Shown: piece by piece, positions 24,054-35,760 of the stretch
How the letters are laid out: each line of letters opens with the position of its first letter
Position numbering within the stretch: position 1 is the first letter of the stretch
NCBI GenBank assembly: GCA_016808115.1
Contig: JAEQBH010000731.1
Coordinates: 1,302,001 to 1,366,000, forward strand
Length of the DNA stretch: 64,000 nucleotides
From: Tetrastigma voinierianum
Taxonomy: Eukaryota > Streptophyta > Magnoliopsida > Vitales > Vitaceae
Direction: 5' to 3'
Notes under the pieces: model-generated
What the model saw: only the letters and a program-made list of their open reading frames with translations
The model's database searches: none
Told to the model about the DNA's origin: nothing
Position numbers and translations under genes: made by a program

Positions 24054-24587
24054 TGTTGGGAATTTTTAATCTATCATATGGGCTTATATGTGTATAATTG
24101 TGTATACGGGCTATCAAATAAGGTTGAACCCAATTAAATAAAGTGATCTAATATGGTTTAGGTATTTTGGGCATTATGCATCTAATTTAAGTGTGGACCT
24201 CATCTGTGTAGAGACCGGGCTATAGTTTCTAGTTCTATGATGGGCCGAACTAGAAATTATAACCTAGGGTTTCAAACACAGGGTTTATACTATATAAATA
24301 GTTATGGTCTACAATTAAAAGTATCTTTCGATTCTTTTTTGACATCACGATATGAAAGGATTTGAGTACGCATTTTTAATTTGGAGGAACGGAAACCATG
24401 AACTCGAATAGATTTACCAATGGAGAATTCAGGTATGCTTCCGCTATTATTTGTTTGTTATACTTGATGATCTGGTATGAACAGATCATGTTTTTAAGAG
24501 ATTAAAGATCTGGTATGAACAAATCTTGTTTTTAAAAGATCAAGATCACAGTATAAACGAATCTGTTTCTAAGAACCCGATTATCCA
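24054..24587 (+). repeat. 3' LTR of the copia element
   Basis: Starts tgttggg and ends ttatcca, 534 bases, with a clean TATA box ctatataaatag at about 24290-24301. It differs from the 5' LTR mainly by substitutions and a shorter tandem repeat. Confidence 0.9.
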
Positions 24588-24593
24588 TGAGCA

Positions 24594-25489
24594 TGCACCC
24601 GCATAAAGAACCTTTTATCATAAACACAAATTGATGATACTGTTTAGTTTCTAGAATCTGTTATGTGAGACATGCCCATCAAGGATGAGTAAGTGTGTCT
24701 CACGGATGTAACTATATGATTGAGTATATTCTCCACTCAAGCTACTGATTCTTTATAGCAACAAAATCTCATTATCCATCTCTCTGGGTGCATTAGCAAT
24801 GGCCAGAAGCCCAGAGCTTTGAACATTTCGAGCTAGGCTTGTTAATTTATGGCGGGCTCGAGCAATGAGCTTTAGTGAGCTTAAATCCAGGCTCGAGCTT
24901 GAAAGCCAGTTTAAAAAAAAGCGGCTTGAGCTCGTTAGGCTCATTTTCCATATGGGCAGGCTCGAGCTTAACCTCGAGTTCGAAGCCCGATCAGAACTAT
25001 CTGAGTTTGTATTGTAATCAATCCTCAAGCTCAGTCCATATACTTTTTAACTTTTTGTAATCAATCTGATAACTAATACATCAATTAAGGAAATAATTTT
25101 CTATGGGATTTGTTTTACCTTAGTTGATTTAGCAATTGATGTTAAAGTTGTTAAAGCCACCTCCTTCGACATTTGTTTCCCTTTACGGATTCACACTTGA
25201 GAATTCATTTCTTTAAAACGACTTCTGGTGAAAAATTATGAAATAGAATTAAAACAAGTAGAAATTGCGAGTGAAGAAATAAGATACACGAAATCATTGA
25301 ATAAGAAACATGATTGGTTTTAATCAATTATCTAAATAAAGAAATAATATATCAACGAATGCATGACAAACTCATTATTAACAGCGAAACTATTTTCTGT
25401 TATCTTTGCTTTATGGTTAAGTTGGCCGCCACCCTCGACTCACAAAGATCTTTGATTAATTTGAGACCCATAGTTTACCCTTTGCTTGG
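24594..25489. other. Unassigned DNA with a GAGCTCGAG-rich patch
   Basis: 24828-25035 is rich in gagct, gctcgag and aggctcg phrases on both strands, a signature of degenerate plant MITE-like repeats that can fold on themselves. The rest (24594-24827 and 25036-25489) is AT-rich with no domain seen. Confidence 0.4.
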
Positions 25490-26420
25490 GATTGGAGATC
25501 GGAATACGCCGTGTCAGCCGATCGCGAATTTTCATGCCCGGTGTGGTGCTTTCCGTTACCGTCTGTTAAAGCGATCCAGTCTTCGGCTCCTTGTTTCCTC
25601 TATGAAACCTGCGATCACCCTTGATGCCTTTGCCCGTACCACGCTGAATGCGGCGGGTTAAGTCGATGCCGGTATCGAAAGAGGGCCGAAAACCCCCGGT
25701 TGAGATTGGATTACAGTTCGTGTTTGAATTGATCGTATCGGTGGGTGCGTCACGTTACCCTGTACTCAATCTTTTCAGATCGACAAACCCAATACAGATT
25801 TCATGTGCGGCCTACATGGTTTCCCGCAGAGCCCCGATACGCCGTATTTGTAATCAGTTCTTGTAGGGATCGGTAGATCATACCCAGGTGAATTAAATTA
25901 CCCGACATCCATGTCCTTCCCCGACGTCCCTTTGCCGTGGCGTGTAGTATCGTGTTCAGACATCTCTGATCCCGTAGACACCTTGTATTTATCGTGGGTA
26001 CCATTTAAGCTCACCAGAGCGAGATCTGGAGATCTGATCTGATCCCCGGTAGACGGTGTGGGATTCATTCATTTCCGGCCCGATCTTTGTCGTCGTGCCT
26101 CATGCTGACCGTGATTCAGCGTTGCCATCGTGTCATTGGATACGAAACGAGGATCATTCGTGATGCCTAGGGACATGGCCTGGGCATTTGACCGGCGGCG
26201 CTGGTCGGGATCGCGTCGGTGAAGACGAATCCTACAGCCAGAGCCAGTGGCGTGGAGCCCATCGTTCGTGACGGATGGGTCTGACGGCCGGCCAGAAACT
26301 TAGCCGGCCGGCGGGCGAGGCGGCTGGGATTGTCGGCCTAGTCATTCGAGCTCGACTCAGTTCGCCTCCTGGTGAGCCGATGAAACTTTCGTGGGGCAAG
26401 TAGAACTTGAGTAGCAATGG
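25490..26420. other. GC- and CpG-rich island of unknown origin
   Basis: About 0.9 kb is clearly richer in G, C and CpG than everything around it, with runs such as ccggccggcgggcg near 26298. It has short open segments on both strands (for example 25314-25661 on + and 25801-26004 on -). None gives a domain I recognise. It starts abruptly after 25485 and ends near 26420, where AT-rich DNA resumes. It could be a decayed unmethylated gene piece, a captured fragment in a transposon, or foreign DNA. Confidence 0.5.
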
Positions 26421-26686
26421 ATTACCGCCTGCGATCTCTCACCCGAGACTGGGATATTGTTTCAAAATGCAAATTCGCATGTTTCTCCTTTGACCCACTA
26501 ATATATTTAAAATACAAGATGGAATACATAATTTGATCCTTTAAAAACCTATAACTATTTTTAAGTCTATTTCGTGCACAAATAGTAAAAGTAAGTACAC
26601 TTTGCACCAATGAAAAGCCAGATTCCTTCTAAAGTCCTAAGAGGTTAAAGTATGTGACATGTATTACTGACAAAACATAGAATAAG

Positions 26687-26691
26687 AAAAA

Positions 26692-26727
<36 letters not shown>
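26687..26727. repeat. A-run and (TA)n microsatellite
   Basis: About 14 A residues followed by a (TA) dinucleotide run up to 26727. Confidence 0.95.
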
Positions 26728-28739
26728 CAAAGCTCTCCGTGGAACAATTTAATCTCTCAGCATTCAAACATCTCTAATGGTGGTGCACTTCAGAAACAGA
26801 TAATCAAGATATTACCATCACACACTCAGCCACATAAATTGCAAAAACAAATAAAACTAAAAATTAGTAAGAAGAAAAATAAAACCCTACAGTGAACTGA
26901 TAATAATGAGGAAGAGACTATGTTTGATCCCCAGAGTTTCAAGGGAAAAAATGAGAGCAAAATAAAATATAGAATACAAGGAAAGAAAAAAGTAAATAAA
27001 TTTGTAAAAAAAAAAGAAAAATTGTTCGGTTATTCTATGAAAAAAGTTTAGGTTAAGAAAATAAAATTGTTGAGAACACAAAGTTGTTTGAGATTTGCCA
27101 ATGGAAAAAAAAGGATTCAGGAAAAAGTTAATTAGTGAAGAACTAAATTTGTTTCTTGTTTATATAAGGGGAAAATAGGAAGGGAAATCTTCTAGCATTT
27201 CTCTTACTCTCCCCTTGTATTTTTGCCTCACCTTTCTCCATAACATTCAAGTTCCTTAACATATTTTCCCTTTTTACAGTACTTTCCTCGAACCGAACAT
27301 AGCAAAGGAAAATCTATTTGTTTCTCAAGAAAACAGATAAACATATCCAAATGACCAAACCCAACTAATTCAAAACCCTAAAATTCCGTTTGGTAGCAGA
27401 GAAAATGTAGGAAAAATGAAAAGAAATTTGTCACTGATCATAAATTCACATTCTTCCCACTTTGCAAGGCCCAGGGAAAACAAAACCCTAAGACCTGGAA
27501 GATCCAAGATAGATAACAAATGCTAACCTAAAGATGCTCTCCAAACAAACAAAAATGCTTCAATTTTCTCGAGAAAGACAAAACCCACGGAAAACAATCT
27601 GTTAATCTAAAAACCCAAAAATAGAACTTCATCATATCAACCTAAACAAAAAAGAGCACAAAAAGAACTAATTCTTAACACATATTCACCAAAATTAGTT
27701 ACGACAATGGTTGTTCTTCTTTTTTTTTTTTTTTTTTTTTGAGCTTCAAAGATACATTTTTTATGCATACATCTTCACCCCAAAATCATAATAAAAAAAG
27801 AAGAAAAAAATTGAGCATTAAAGATGAACATTATGCATCAAAGAACCAATTTTTACAAAACATGCTTCAAAACAAACCCATTAAAAACAAACCAATCTCA
27901 CCCAGTAATCGAACTAATAGAATAAAAAACATAGAGGTAAGAAAAATCAGATACGCATCTCCCTTTCTTTTGATATGGTTTGCAGATGGAGACTAGTATG
28001 TCAAAGAGTGACAAATTGATTCGTCAAATCCCCATTTTGAATGCCCTAACTTCTAGCAAAAGCGAAATGCACCAAATATCCTCAAAACACAAAACCAAAT
28101 GAAAGAGGGAATGTGAAGATCAAATGGAGAAGGTGATGGGTGAGGGAAAAGCAAGGGTTGGGCATTTCGGGGAAGAAGATGAGGGAGTTCCTAAGGTTTG
28201 GATTTCAACTTCTCCCCTTTTTTCTGTTTGCAAACGACGTGGAAGACATAGAGCAGCTTTCTAACGGGAGTTCTTATCGAAGTCGTCATGCCATTAAATA
28301 GCGCGCCAGCCAGTGAATCGAAGCAGGAGTTGGCATTAAGGTGGTAAATGTATTAGAGGTTTTGGGTGCGAAGTATTTGGCGACTTGGAAAGATAATGGA
28401 GAGGTTGTAATAGTAGTTGGTAAAATTTCTTTATTCTCTCAGCCATTCTCAGCCAGTATATTAGTGATTATAAAATCTGAAAATGAAAGGAAAGGAAACT
28501 ACACAAAATCGATTTGTATCTTTGCTTCCTTGAATCTTTTGTCTTTGATTTTAAGCCTGCAACTTTTGCTGACACTGCTTGCTTGTTGATGTCTTGGTGT
28601 CTTGGCGTAGGCTAGTTGTGCGATTGTAATTGAAATAGTCGAAGGAAGAGGTAGAACAGTCGGCCTAGTAAGAAAGAAGGAAAGAAGACGATGTTTTTAT
28701 TTAGGGGAAGGGGTAAGACATTGTAATTTTTAATTACAT
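26728..28739. other. Noncoding, possibly low-copy DNA
   Basis: No transposon domain and no long open frame are seen. The composition (A-rich stretches, aaaccctaa-type phrases, a T21 run at 27720-27740, a TATA-like tttatataagg near 27159) is compatible with promoter, UTR or intron sequence of a host gene. I cannot identify exons. Confidence 0.3.
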
Positions 28740-29209
28740 TCTTTTTATAATTTAGAATTTGTAATATAATTTATAAATTGTTTATACTTTATAAGCGGTT
28801 ATTTATTTGTAATTAAGGAGTAATTTCATTCTTTTTGTAAATGATAAATTCTTCATTCTTTAAATTAAAATTGATTTTAAATTAAAATTGATAAATTGAT
28901 AATTTTTAATTGATAAATTGTTAATTCTTTAAATTGATTATAAATGTTATAATTGATAGATTTATCTTATCTTTATAAATTAACTAATTCTTTAAATTGA
29001 TTATAATTTTAAATTGATAAATTGCTAAATTTCTTTAAATTGACAAATTGATTTTTAAATTTAAATTGATAAATTGATAATTTTTTAATTGATAAATTGC
29101 TCATTAACTTTTAAATTGATTATAAATTTTATAATTGATAGATTTATTTATTATCTTTTATAAATTCTCATTAACAAATTGATTATAATTTTTTTTTTTT
29201 TTTTTTTTT
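28740..29209. repeat. AT-rich degenerate tandem repeat next to the Harbinger element
   Basis: Many copies of ttaaattgat and aaattgataaattg occur with variable spacing, ending in a T21 run at 29189-29209. It may be the sub-terminal repeat zone of the adjacent Harbinger element. Confidence 0.65.
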
Positions 29210-29339
29210 GTAGATGGATTATGATATAGTATTAACTGGCGGTTCAACATGAAGAGACGAGCGATTTATAGGTAATCTTATTGAGCAATTCCACGGTTTT
29301 TGGCGCCGGTACAAAATGAAGTCGTTCTAAAAATTGAGA

Positions 29340-30190
29340 AAATCGCATGAGGACCAGCCTGCGTAGAAGATAAATTAATTGTGTCTACGTGGTTTAATAC
29401 GACAGATGTAGTGCGGGAATGAGCAATGGTGGTGCGTGTAAGCGAAGAATATTGCAATGCTTTGGGAACTTCATGGGGCAATCGTAGGCGTTACCAATCT
29501 TATTAAAGTCGTTAGGCGATATAAAAATGGAAAATACGACACATTTCAATAGGTTTTATAATCAAATTGAAAGGCTACGTGAAAGTGGACCTCAACAAAA
29601 TAATGTAATAATTAAACTTTTAATTTAGACAACTATTATGATTTGATATTTGAGCGTGGCGAATAATTTCATATGTTTTTCGGGTTGATGGCCATGAAAA
29701 TGTTCTTGGAATTATTGGAAAACCATTTCAATCTGAGCATTGTATATTGAAAATGGAGCGGAAATGGTGATAATTTGACCGACAATATGATGAAAACTCA
29801 TTCAGCGGTAGTCTGTGAATCAACTCATGTTGAATCCTCTTATTATTGCATATTTAGGGGATGACACTTGAACCCTCGTCCACTCCCGACCTCGATAGAT
29901 CATTGGGCGAAGGCTTGAAGAAGCTTGACTTAAAAGCGAAGACGGAAATCGGTGTTGAAAGATCACTAGATCATCACCCGATGGAATGAAAGAATGGAGA
30001 GTGGAAGACAAAAGTTGACTGACACGACAAAATTTATACTCAATGAGGAGATAGCATTGGAAGCGGCTTGTCGTGAAGCGATTAGAAATTGAAGAAAGAC
30101 GAGGTCTGAAATTCAAATGCAAAATGAAATGAAAATCATTGAAGCGTCTCTTGCGTAGACCGATTTCTACGACGCGTGGAATAACTTTAA
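29340..30190 (+). pseudogene. Harbinger ORF1 (Myb/NAM-associated domain) remnant
   Basis: Pieces in several frames match the plant NAM-associated family: WFNTTDVVRE near 29390, V-S-E-E-Y-C-N-A-L-G-T-S-W near 29437-29475, and FNRFYNQIERLRESGPQQN near 29548-29602. KPFQSEHC-I-L-K-M-E-R-K-W follows near 29722-29768 and a basic helix ending AWNNFKIEVMK near 30173-30205. ORF1 proteins bind the transposon ends and help the transposase enter the nucleus. Frequent stops show loss of function. Confidence 0.65.
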
Positions 30191-30399
30191 GATAGAGGTT
30201 ATGAAAAGCGGGGTTTTAATTTTTAGTCATTATTTATTATGTTGCTATTATTTTTAATTTGTAGTCATTATTTATTATGTTGCGATTAAGGATTGAAAAA
30301 TGCTGTAGTGGAATTGGAATTGAAAATACAACATGAAATTGGAATTGGAATTAAAATCTGACATGAGTGAAATTGGAATTGAAAATCTGACTGACTTGA

Positions 30400-31150
30400 A
30401 ATTGATAGAGGTTATTAGTCGCCTTGTCGTTCCCACAAATGCTCGATAAGATCTTACTGCAGTTGAGAATGAGTAACATTGTCCCTAATCTGACAATGGG
30501 TTTGCATGAAGTCTTCTAATTTTGGTGTATACGCATGCGACACTTCTACAGGCGGATTTGCATTACTTCCACCAAAGTCATTGTTACCGATATCTCCTTC
30601 GTCCTCGTGACCCGTATTATGCGTGTGTGCGCGCTTTCATAATATCTGCAAGTGTTTCTTCATCCCACAACGTCTTTGGTCCACGCACGATTGCAAACGA
30701 GGACTTGAAGTACTGATGCGCTCACGCATCTTTTCTTGCCCGACTTTTGTGCTTTAGCAAATGTTTTTCTTCAAACCTTGTGGGCGAAATTGTTTTTACA
30801 AATGTGGAAATAGTTTGAATAAATACACGTCAACTAGATAATATCTCATTCTATACTCATGACCATAATTATATAGTTGGCGGAGGAGCATGACCATTCT
30901 TCAATAATGTAAAAACGGGGACCTATCTAGAACATTTATGTCATTCGGCGAACGAGTAGACGAAAGAATGCACATATCCAAAGATCTTAAGAAGCTACAG
31001 CTTCTAAAATGATCGTTGGTTCATGACAATGACCCGATATACATGCACCGCGCGGTAGAACAATTTTTCCACTTCCAATGCATGCAATCAATACTCCCTA
31101 ACATGCCAGGAAAGCCACGTTATTCCCCCGTTTGTAGCAATCGAGCAATA
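30400..31150 (-). pseudogene. Harbinger transposase remnant
   Basis: On the minus strand the translation gives RGFPGMLGSIDCMHWKWKNC at about 31115-31055, containing the first catalytic Asp. NGHAPPPTI follows near 30885 and FVKTI near 30800. Next come KHKSRARKDA near 30735 and FAIVRGPKTLWDEETLADIM near 30690-30635. This order and wording are typical of plant PIF/Harbinger DDE nucleases, which cut and paste the element at TTA/TAA sites. At least eight stops or frameshifts are present. Confidence 0.85.
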
Positions 31151-31438
31151 TTGATATTGTTTGGTGAAAATATGAAAGGATAAATAGTTAAAGAGAAACG
31201 AGATATTAAATTTATAGAGAGAATGTAAGATAGATGGATGAAAAACATGAGAAAAATTATCATATTTGTAGGCAATTATACTTTTGAGAAATTTTTATTT
31301 TTGGCGGTTAAATTTTCAAAATTTGAATTTCAACAGGTTGAAATTTGAAATTGAAATTTGAAGTAAATTTGTACTATAAAAATATATCAGATTAAATTGC
31401 GTCGTTATGAAAAAAGACACTGTTAAGAGAAATATAAT

Positions 31439-33615
31439 TGTGACGCCCCAAAACGGGGTCCGTTAATGGCTTCGTCGACCGCGAAATGCTGCGTGGATGT
31501 GGGTTACCCGACCCGCACATTTCCGCGAAAATCGGGGCGATGCCGGCTGTATGAGGAGTACGCAGTGCATTGTCGATAATCAACAATGACACACAAGGTC
31601 TATATTAAGTAAAATAATAATGGCAACTTGGGCGCATCGATACTCAAACATATAAAAAAAATGACTATAAAACCATAGTCCATAAGAGTTTAAATTACAT
31701 CAACTCTTATACAAACCATCTAACCCATATATATTTACAAAATATATTAAAGCGCATGATAAGAACTTCTTACGTATGTCCCGGTCACAGAATCTTGGTC
31801 GGCCAGTGCACTTGACTTGTACGAAAGGGGGTCCATGTCGGGGTGAGCAAACCCGGTAGTGATAATCTCTGAGAGTACGCCTTTCACGACTGGGAGTCTG
31901 ACTGTCTGGCGTGTCTGCACGGATATCTGCGTGCCATGAATGAGACTCGACTCACCATGCCCCGTAATGCAGAGGCTCATGGCTCCATCCTCCAATATGT
32001 CATTGAGTAATATATCCCGAAGAGTCCTCACCGACTCGTTCACGTACATACGCCAACTGCTGACAAGCGTAATGGTATTTACCAATGACCCAGTATCGAC
32101 CCTCACCGGCTCCAACACCCGTCTGAAGTGTCAATGGGCAACAAATCTAAGTCAATCCCAACTCCTATCACACAACCCGAAGTCTGTATTGATAAACATG
32201 ATCGTGTATCTTCTTTGGGCAACATAACTTTTCAATTGATACCACAGGTCTCTTACACCCATACGAACTATGATATAGGGTCTCTTTACACCCGTCGCCT
32301 CGAGTTCTCGCATTGACTCCTCAAACATACGTCTGCCATAAATGAAAACCATTTCCAAATAAAGGTCTTTGTTTTTGCTTGTGGACAGCCCTCCGATATA
32401 AATAGTGGACGGACTCAGATAATCTATTTTGTGGACAACATCGATGTATATCAATTAGAGCGAGACTCAGGCGATTGATATTATGGACAACCCTCAGATG
32501 TATATGTGGACACCTCAGATAAATAATATTGTTGGTCGACCTCAGCAATTCTCTCGAAGCACCTCATGCACTCCTCCTATTGTTCTAGGAATTGTCCAGG
32601 TGCATATGAAATACGATGGCGTTCCATTTTTGCTAACCGTGCGACTCATTTTGAACATGTCTTATTAATCAAGCCCATTTAATCAACACCTACGCGGTGT
32701 TGATCCTGTAGATAATGTCTTCATGACAATCAAACACCCAACACCGATCTTAGATCCTCGCTATGAACTCACACCTAATTTCTGAAGTTACCCCAGGTGC
32801 GTATGGAATGCGTCATCGATTGATACATTCATGTTAATATATTCACATGCATATATATTAACATAATTAAATCGCAATAAAAGCATGTTATGCAAATTCA
32901 CAATCAATTACACCAAAATTAGCTCACATGGGCTAGTGGCACAAACCACCGATCAATTCATTTCTAATGTAACACACAAAATGGCCCAAATCTCGGACCC
33001 ATATAAACGAGGGCACTTCTTGGTCCTGCAGGTTCATCTTCGAATATTGTGATACCAAAAACACCATAAAACCGAAGACATCTGAGTCCGGGGAGAGCCA
33101 ACCAAACCTAAATACAATAAGGCTACACGAAAATAGTCTGAAAATTTTGTCATGGCTGTCTAAGCAGTCTCTAAAGTGGATCAGTTGTCCAGAAAACAAT
33201 CCGAAATTCACTTTGATTTGTCCAAAAAATAGTCAGAAAATTCACGAAAATTCCTAAAAATTCCCACCCTTTCAGTCCAAATTTGAGGGTAGAAATTTGC
33301 GACGCTCTCACGGCCTCTGTTAATTCAAACCATTAAATAGCCTTTAGGCTAGAAATAAGACAAGTAGGAAAATTCTCTACCTCGTGGAGTTTGACAAAAC
33401 TCCAAGATTTTGGTGCCCACGCGTAGCTCTCGTCGCATGGATCAACTTTGCCTTCAGTCCCGACGAAAACCTGCGGTCCGATTTTCGTAGATCTGAGAAA
33501 GAAGCGAAGAGAAGAAAAATAAAAATAAAATCTTCTCTCACTGACGCTCTCTCCCTCTCAACGCACGCCCTCTCTGCCCCTTTTGATGATTTTTTTTCAT
33601 TTTATTATTATTATT

Positions 33616-33649
<34 letters not shown>

Positions 33650-34010
33650 CTTGGATACTTGATTCATATTGCTTCATTCGGATCCGTTTCTGTCTCGAAA
33701 ATTTTTATTTCTTTTTCAGTTCACTTTATTTTAAATATATGAGGCTGCTTGTAATTCGCGGCTGCCCCAGAGATTTTTCGTAAAAATCCTAAGTCCACAC
33801 GAAGTCATGGCGACTTATCACCCATAAATTCGTAAAATGTGCAGCACATGCCGAGTGTGAAACTTTTAAGGTTCTTTGGAATTTCGTGAAGAGGCGAGAT
33901 TTAGCGACCTGGTCCATTTCATCATCCGAGATATAGAGAATTTCCGGTTTTCAACCGAAATTACCGTTTTACCCTTTTTCATAAAAATTGAATTTTTCTC
34001 GGGTTTTACA
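31439..34010 (-). repeat. Tekay-type solo LTR, minus orientation
   Basis: On the + strand it starts tgtgacgcccc and ends ttctcgggttttaca, the reverse of the TGTAAGACCCGAGAA...GTCACA ends seen elsewhere. Perfect 5-base duplications ataat flank it (31434-31438 and 34011-34015). It is 2572 bases. The tandem block (32380-32560), the conserved box (32022-32045) and a CT-rich (GA-rich on the coding strand) leader near 33535-33585 are in the expected order. No internal region is present. Confidence 0.95.
33599..33650. repeat. (ATT)n/(AAT)n microsatellite
   Basis: Runs of tta, then taa, then tta triplets within the solo LTR. The opposing halves can pair with each other. Confidence 0.95.
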
Positions 34011-34015
34011 ATAAT

Positions 34016-34500
34016 CATTAAGTTTAATTATATTTTTTAATAAAAAACATTGAATTATTAAAATGACACCCCATTTTGGCACCTACCATTAGAGCATAAA
34101 CATTGTTCAGGGGTGCCAAAACATTGTTCAGGGTTGTAAAATGGCATTTGGCACCTAGTGCAGCAACTCCCATTAGGGGTTGCTCTAAAGGAGAGAGAGA
34201 GAGAGGAGGAGAGGAGAGAGAGAGTATTTTAAATTTATTTTGGAAGCCTTGACTTTTAAATCAAACGCAAATATATTTTCATAGGGGGTATCGATCGCCC
34301 TAAAACCCATTCTTGATCACTTACGTTTAATATTATTTCTATAAGTATATACAAACCTAATTTTTCCTATTTTATTTTGGGAATCTTATGTTATGGATTG
34401 TCCATTTAGGTTTATTTAAAAAAGAATAAACAAGAGATTTGATACCAAAAAATGGTGGATTCATTTAAAAAATAATAAAAAAGACTCCATCATGTGTGTT
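34016..34500. other. AT-rich DNA with a MITE-like scrap and GA microsatellite
   Basis: 34076-34190 holds tttggcacctaccattagagc and its partial mirror (gggttgctctaaag), similar to small plant MITEs. A GA-rich microsatellite follows at about 34191-34226. The remainder shows nothing recognisable. Confidence 0.4.
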
Positions 34501-35760
34501 TTGATTTTTTTTGTCTCCAAAATACCCTTAAGTTGACATCACATTAAATCCAAAAGAAACCCTAATATCTATCCTTAATAAAATAAAATAAAATTCTCTT
34601 TGTTTTTTGCATATTTTCGCAGCAATGGAACAAAAAAAGAAAAATAGTAGCTGCCCAAACAGAACAACCATCCTCGATCGATTGAGGATGGTAAACTTGA
34701 TCGATTGAGAAGACTCTCGACCAAGCTTTCCCTCAATCAACCAATTGAGGGATTTTTTGGTCAAGCCTTACATCAGTCAACTAGTTGAGGAATCATCACT
34801 CAACCAGTTGAGGAAGGCCTCAGTTCAAACTTCCCTAGTCAACCAGTTGACGAAGCTCAACTCAACCAGTTGATGTGCTCTCTGTCATTATTTCCCCTAA
34901 TCAACCGGTTCAATAAGCATCACTCAACCGGTTGACACTATATAGATCCTTAATTCAATACTTATTACATATCAACTAAAGCCTTAAAATGTTCTTATAA
35001 ATAGATATAGTGCAAAAGTTGTATGAAAATAAATACCCAATCAACATATGTGAAAAAAAATATAGATTGTTTGTTATGACAGTGCTCCACGGGATGTTGC
35101 ATCAACTGGTAAGGCATTGTCAGGGGTGAGGCAGTTAACCCTTTTATGATGTGCACTATGAAGATTTAAGTAGTATACAAAGTAGTAAGATAAACGATGA
35201 GAAGAAAGATTATGCACACACACACACGCGGAGGGGGACAGGGATTGGTTACGCGATTCTGCAATTGCCTACGTCCATAGGGCTGAGCCCAGATGTAAAG
35301 TGTTTCACCATTTATCAATCAGGTTAAACACGAAGATAGGATCTTTTCATATTGGTCAAATCTGCAAACTTCCAAAGTCGTTTTGTATTTTTACCATCAT
35401 TGGTTGATTTCCTTCCTTATATATGAGACAAAATATTATTCCTTTCCAACCTGACTCTTATAGGTGAGATCTCCTATAGTTGATCTTTTCATAATCCGGA
35501 ATTATCACAATACTTCCTTCCTCAATACGTAGAGAATAATACCAGATCTTACGAGATCTCTTGCCCTAGTCGGCCGAAGAATATCTTTCCAATGCGGTTG
35601 ATGTCACAGCTAGGTAAGGTCCACACTCCTTACGTCGATCGACAAAACATACCGACTACAGGCAAAAGTGATGAACAATACACTCGGCATCCGCTGCGTC
35701 CAGCGGTGGGCGCTTCATGATTTATTTTTGTTAAGCCTTTGTGCAATAATGATCGTAACA
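34500..35760 (-). repeat. 3' LTR of the SIRE-like element (left border approximate)
   Basis: The right border is firm: on the minus strand the PPT aaagggggaga (35762-35772) is followed by t and TGTTACGATC, the LTR start at 35760. The LTR contains a TATA-like ctatatag near 34946, a palindrome cluster at 34671-34937 and a (CA)n run near 35215. The left border could not be fixed because the partner LTR is outside the window. Confidence 0.65.
34671..34937 (-). repeat. Cluster of CAAC-NN-GTTG palindromes in the SIRE LTR
   Basis: About eight near-palindromes of the form tcaaccggttga, tcaaccagttga, tcaactagttga or tcaaccaattga occur, with cttccct / gaagg-like spacers. Arms are constant and the centre varies (CG, CA, TA, AA). 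Confidence 0.85.

Larger units (their letters stand above)
16560..24593 (+). mobile_element. Complete Ty1/copia element (Tork/Tnt1-like) with a nested solo LTR
   Basis: Both LTRs (16566-17129 and 24054-24587) are present. They are flanked by the same tgagca at 16560-16565 and 24588-24593 (at least 5 bases of target-site duplication). A Met-type PBS follows the 5' LTR and a PPT precedes the 3' LTR. Domain order is gag, protease, integrase, RT, RNase H, as in copia. Without the inserted 1988-base solo LTR and one TSD copy the element would be about 6.0 kb. RT and RNase H resemble the Tnt1/Tork type (MALVAHFNLELHQMDVKT, SKYIFLVLYVDDM). Many stops show it is no longer autonomous. Confidence 0.9.
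29210..31150. mobile_element. Decayed PIF/Harbinger DNA transposon
   Basis: Two gene remnants typical of plant PIF/Harbinger elements face each other: a Myb/NAM-associated ORF1 on + and a DDE transposase on -. Terminal inverted repeats and the 3-base target duplication could not be fixed. The 30220-30400 gap between the genes consists of repeated gaattggaattgaaaa phrases. The outer parts may extend to about 28740 and 31430. Confidence 0.75.

Noticed and set aside
25490..26420. Bacterial contamination or organellar insert
   Set aside because: No bacterial, plastid or mitochondrial gene could be read on either strand, so foreign origin cannot be claimed; kept only as an unexplained island.
33384..33783. 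Open frames with poly-Ile/Asn as a gene
   Set aside because: They arise from the (ATT)n microsatellite in the solo LTR.
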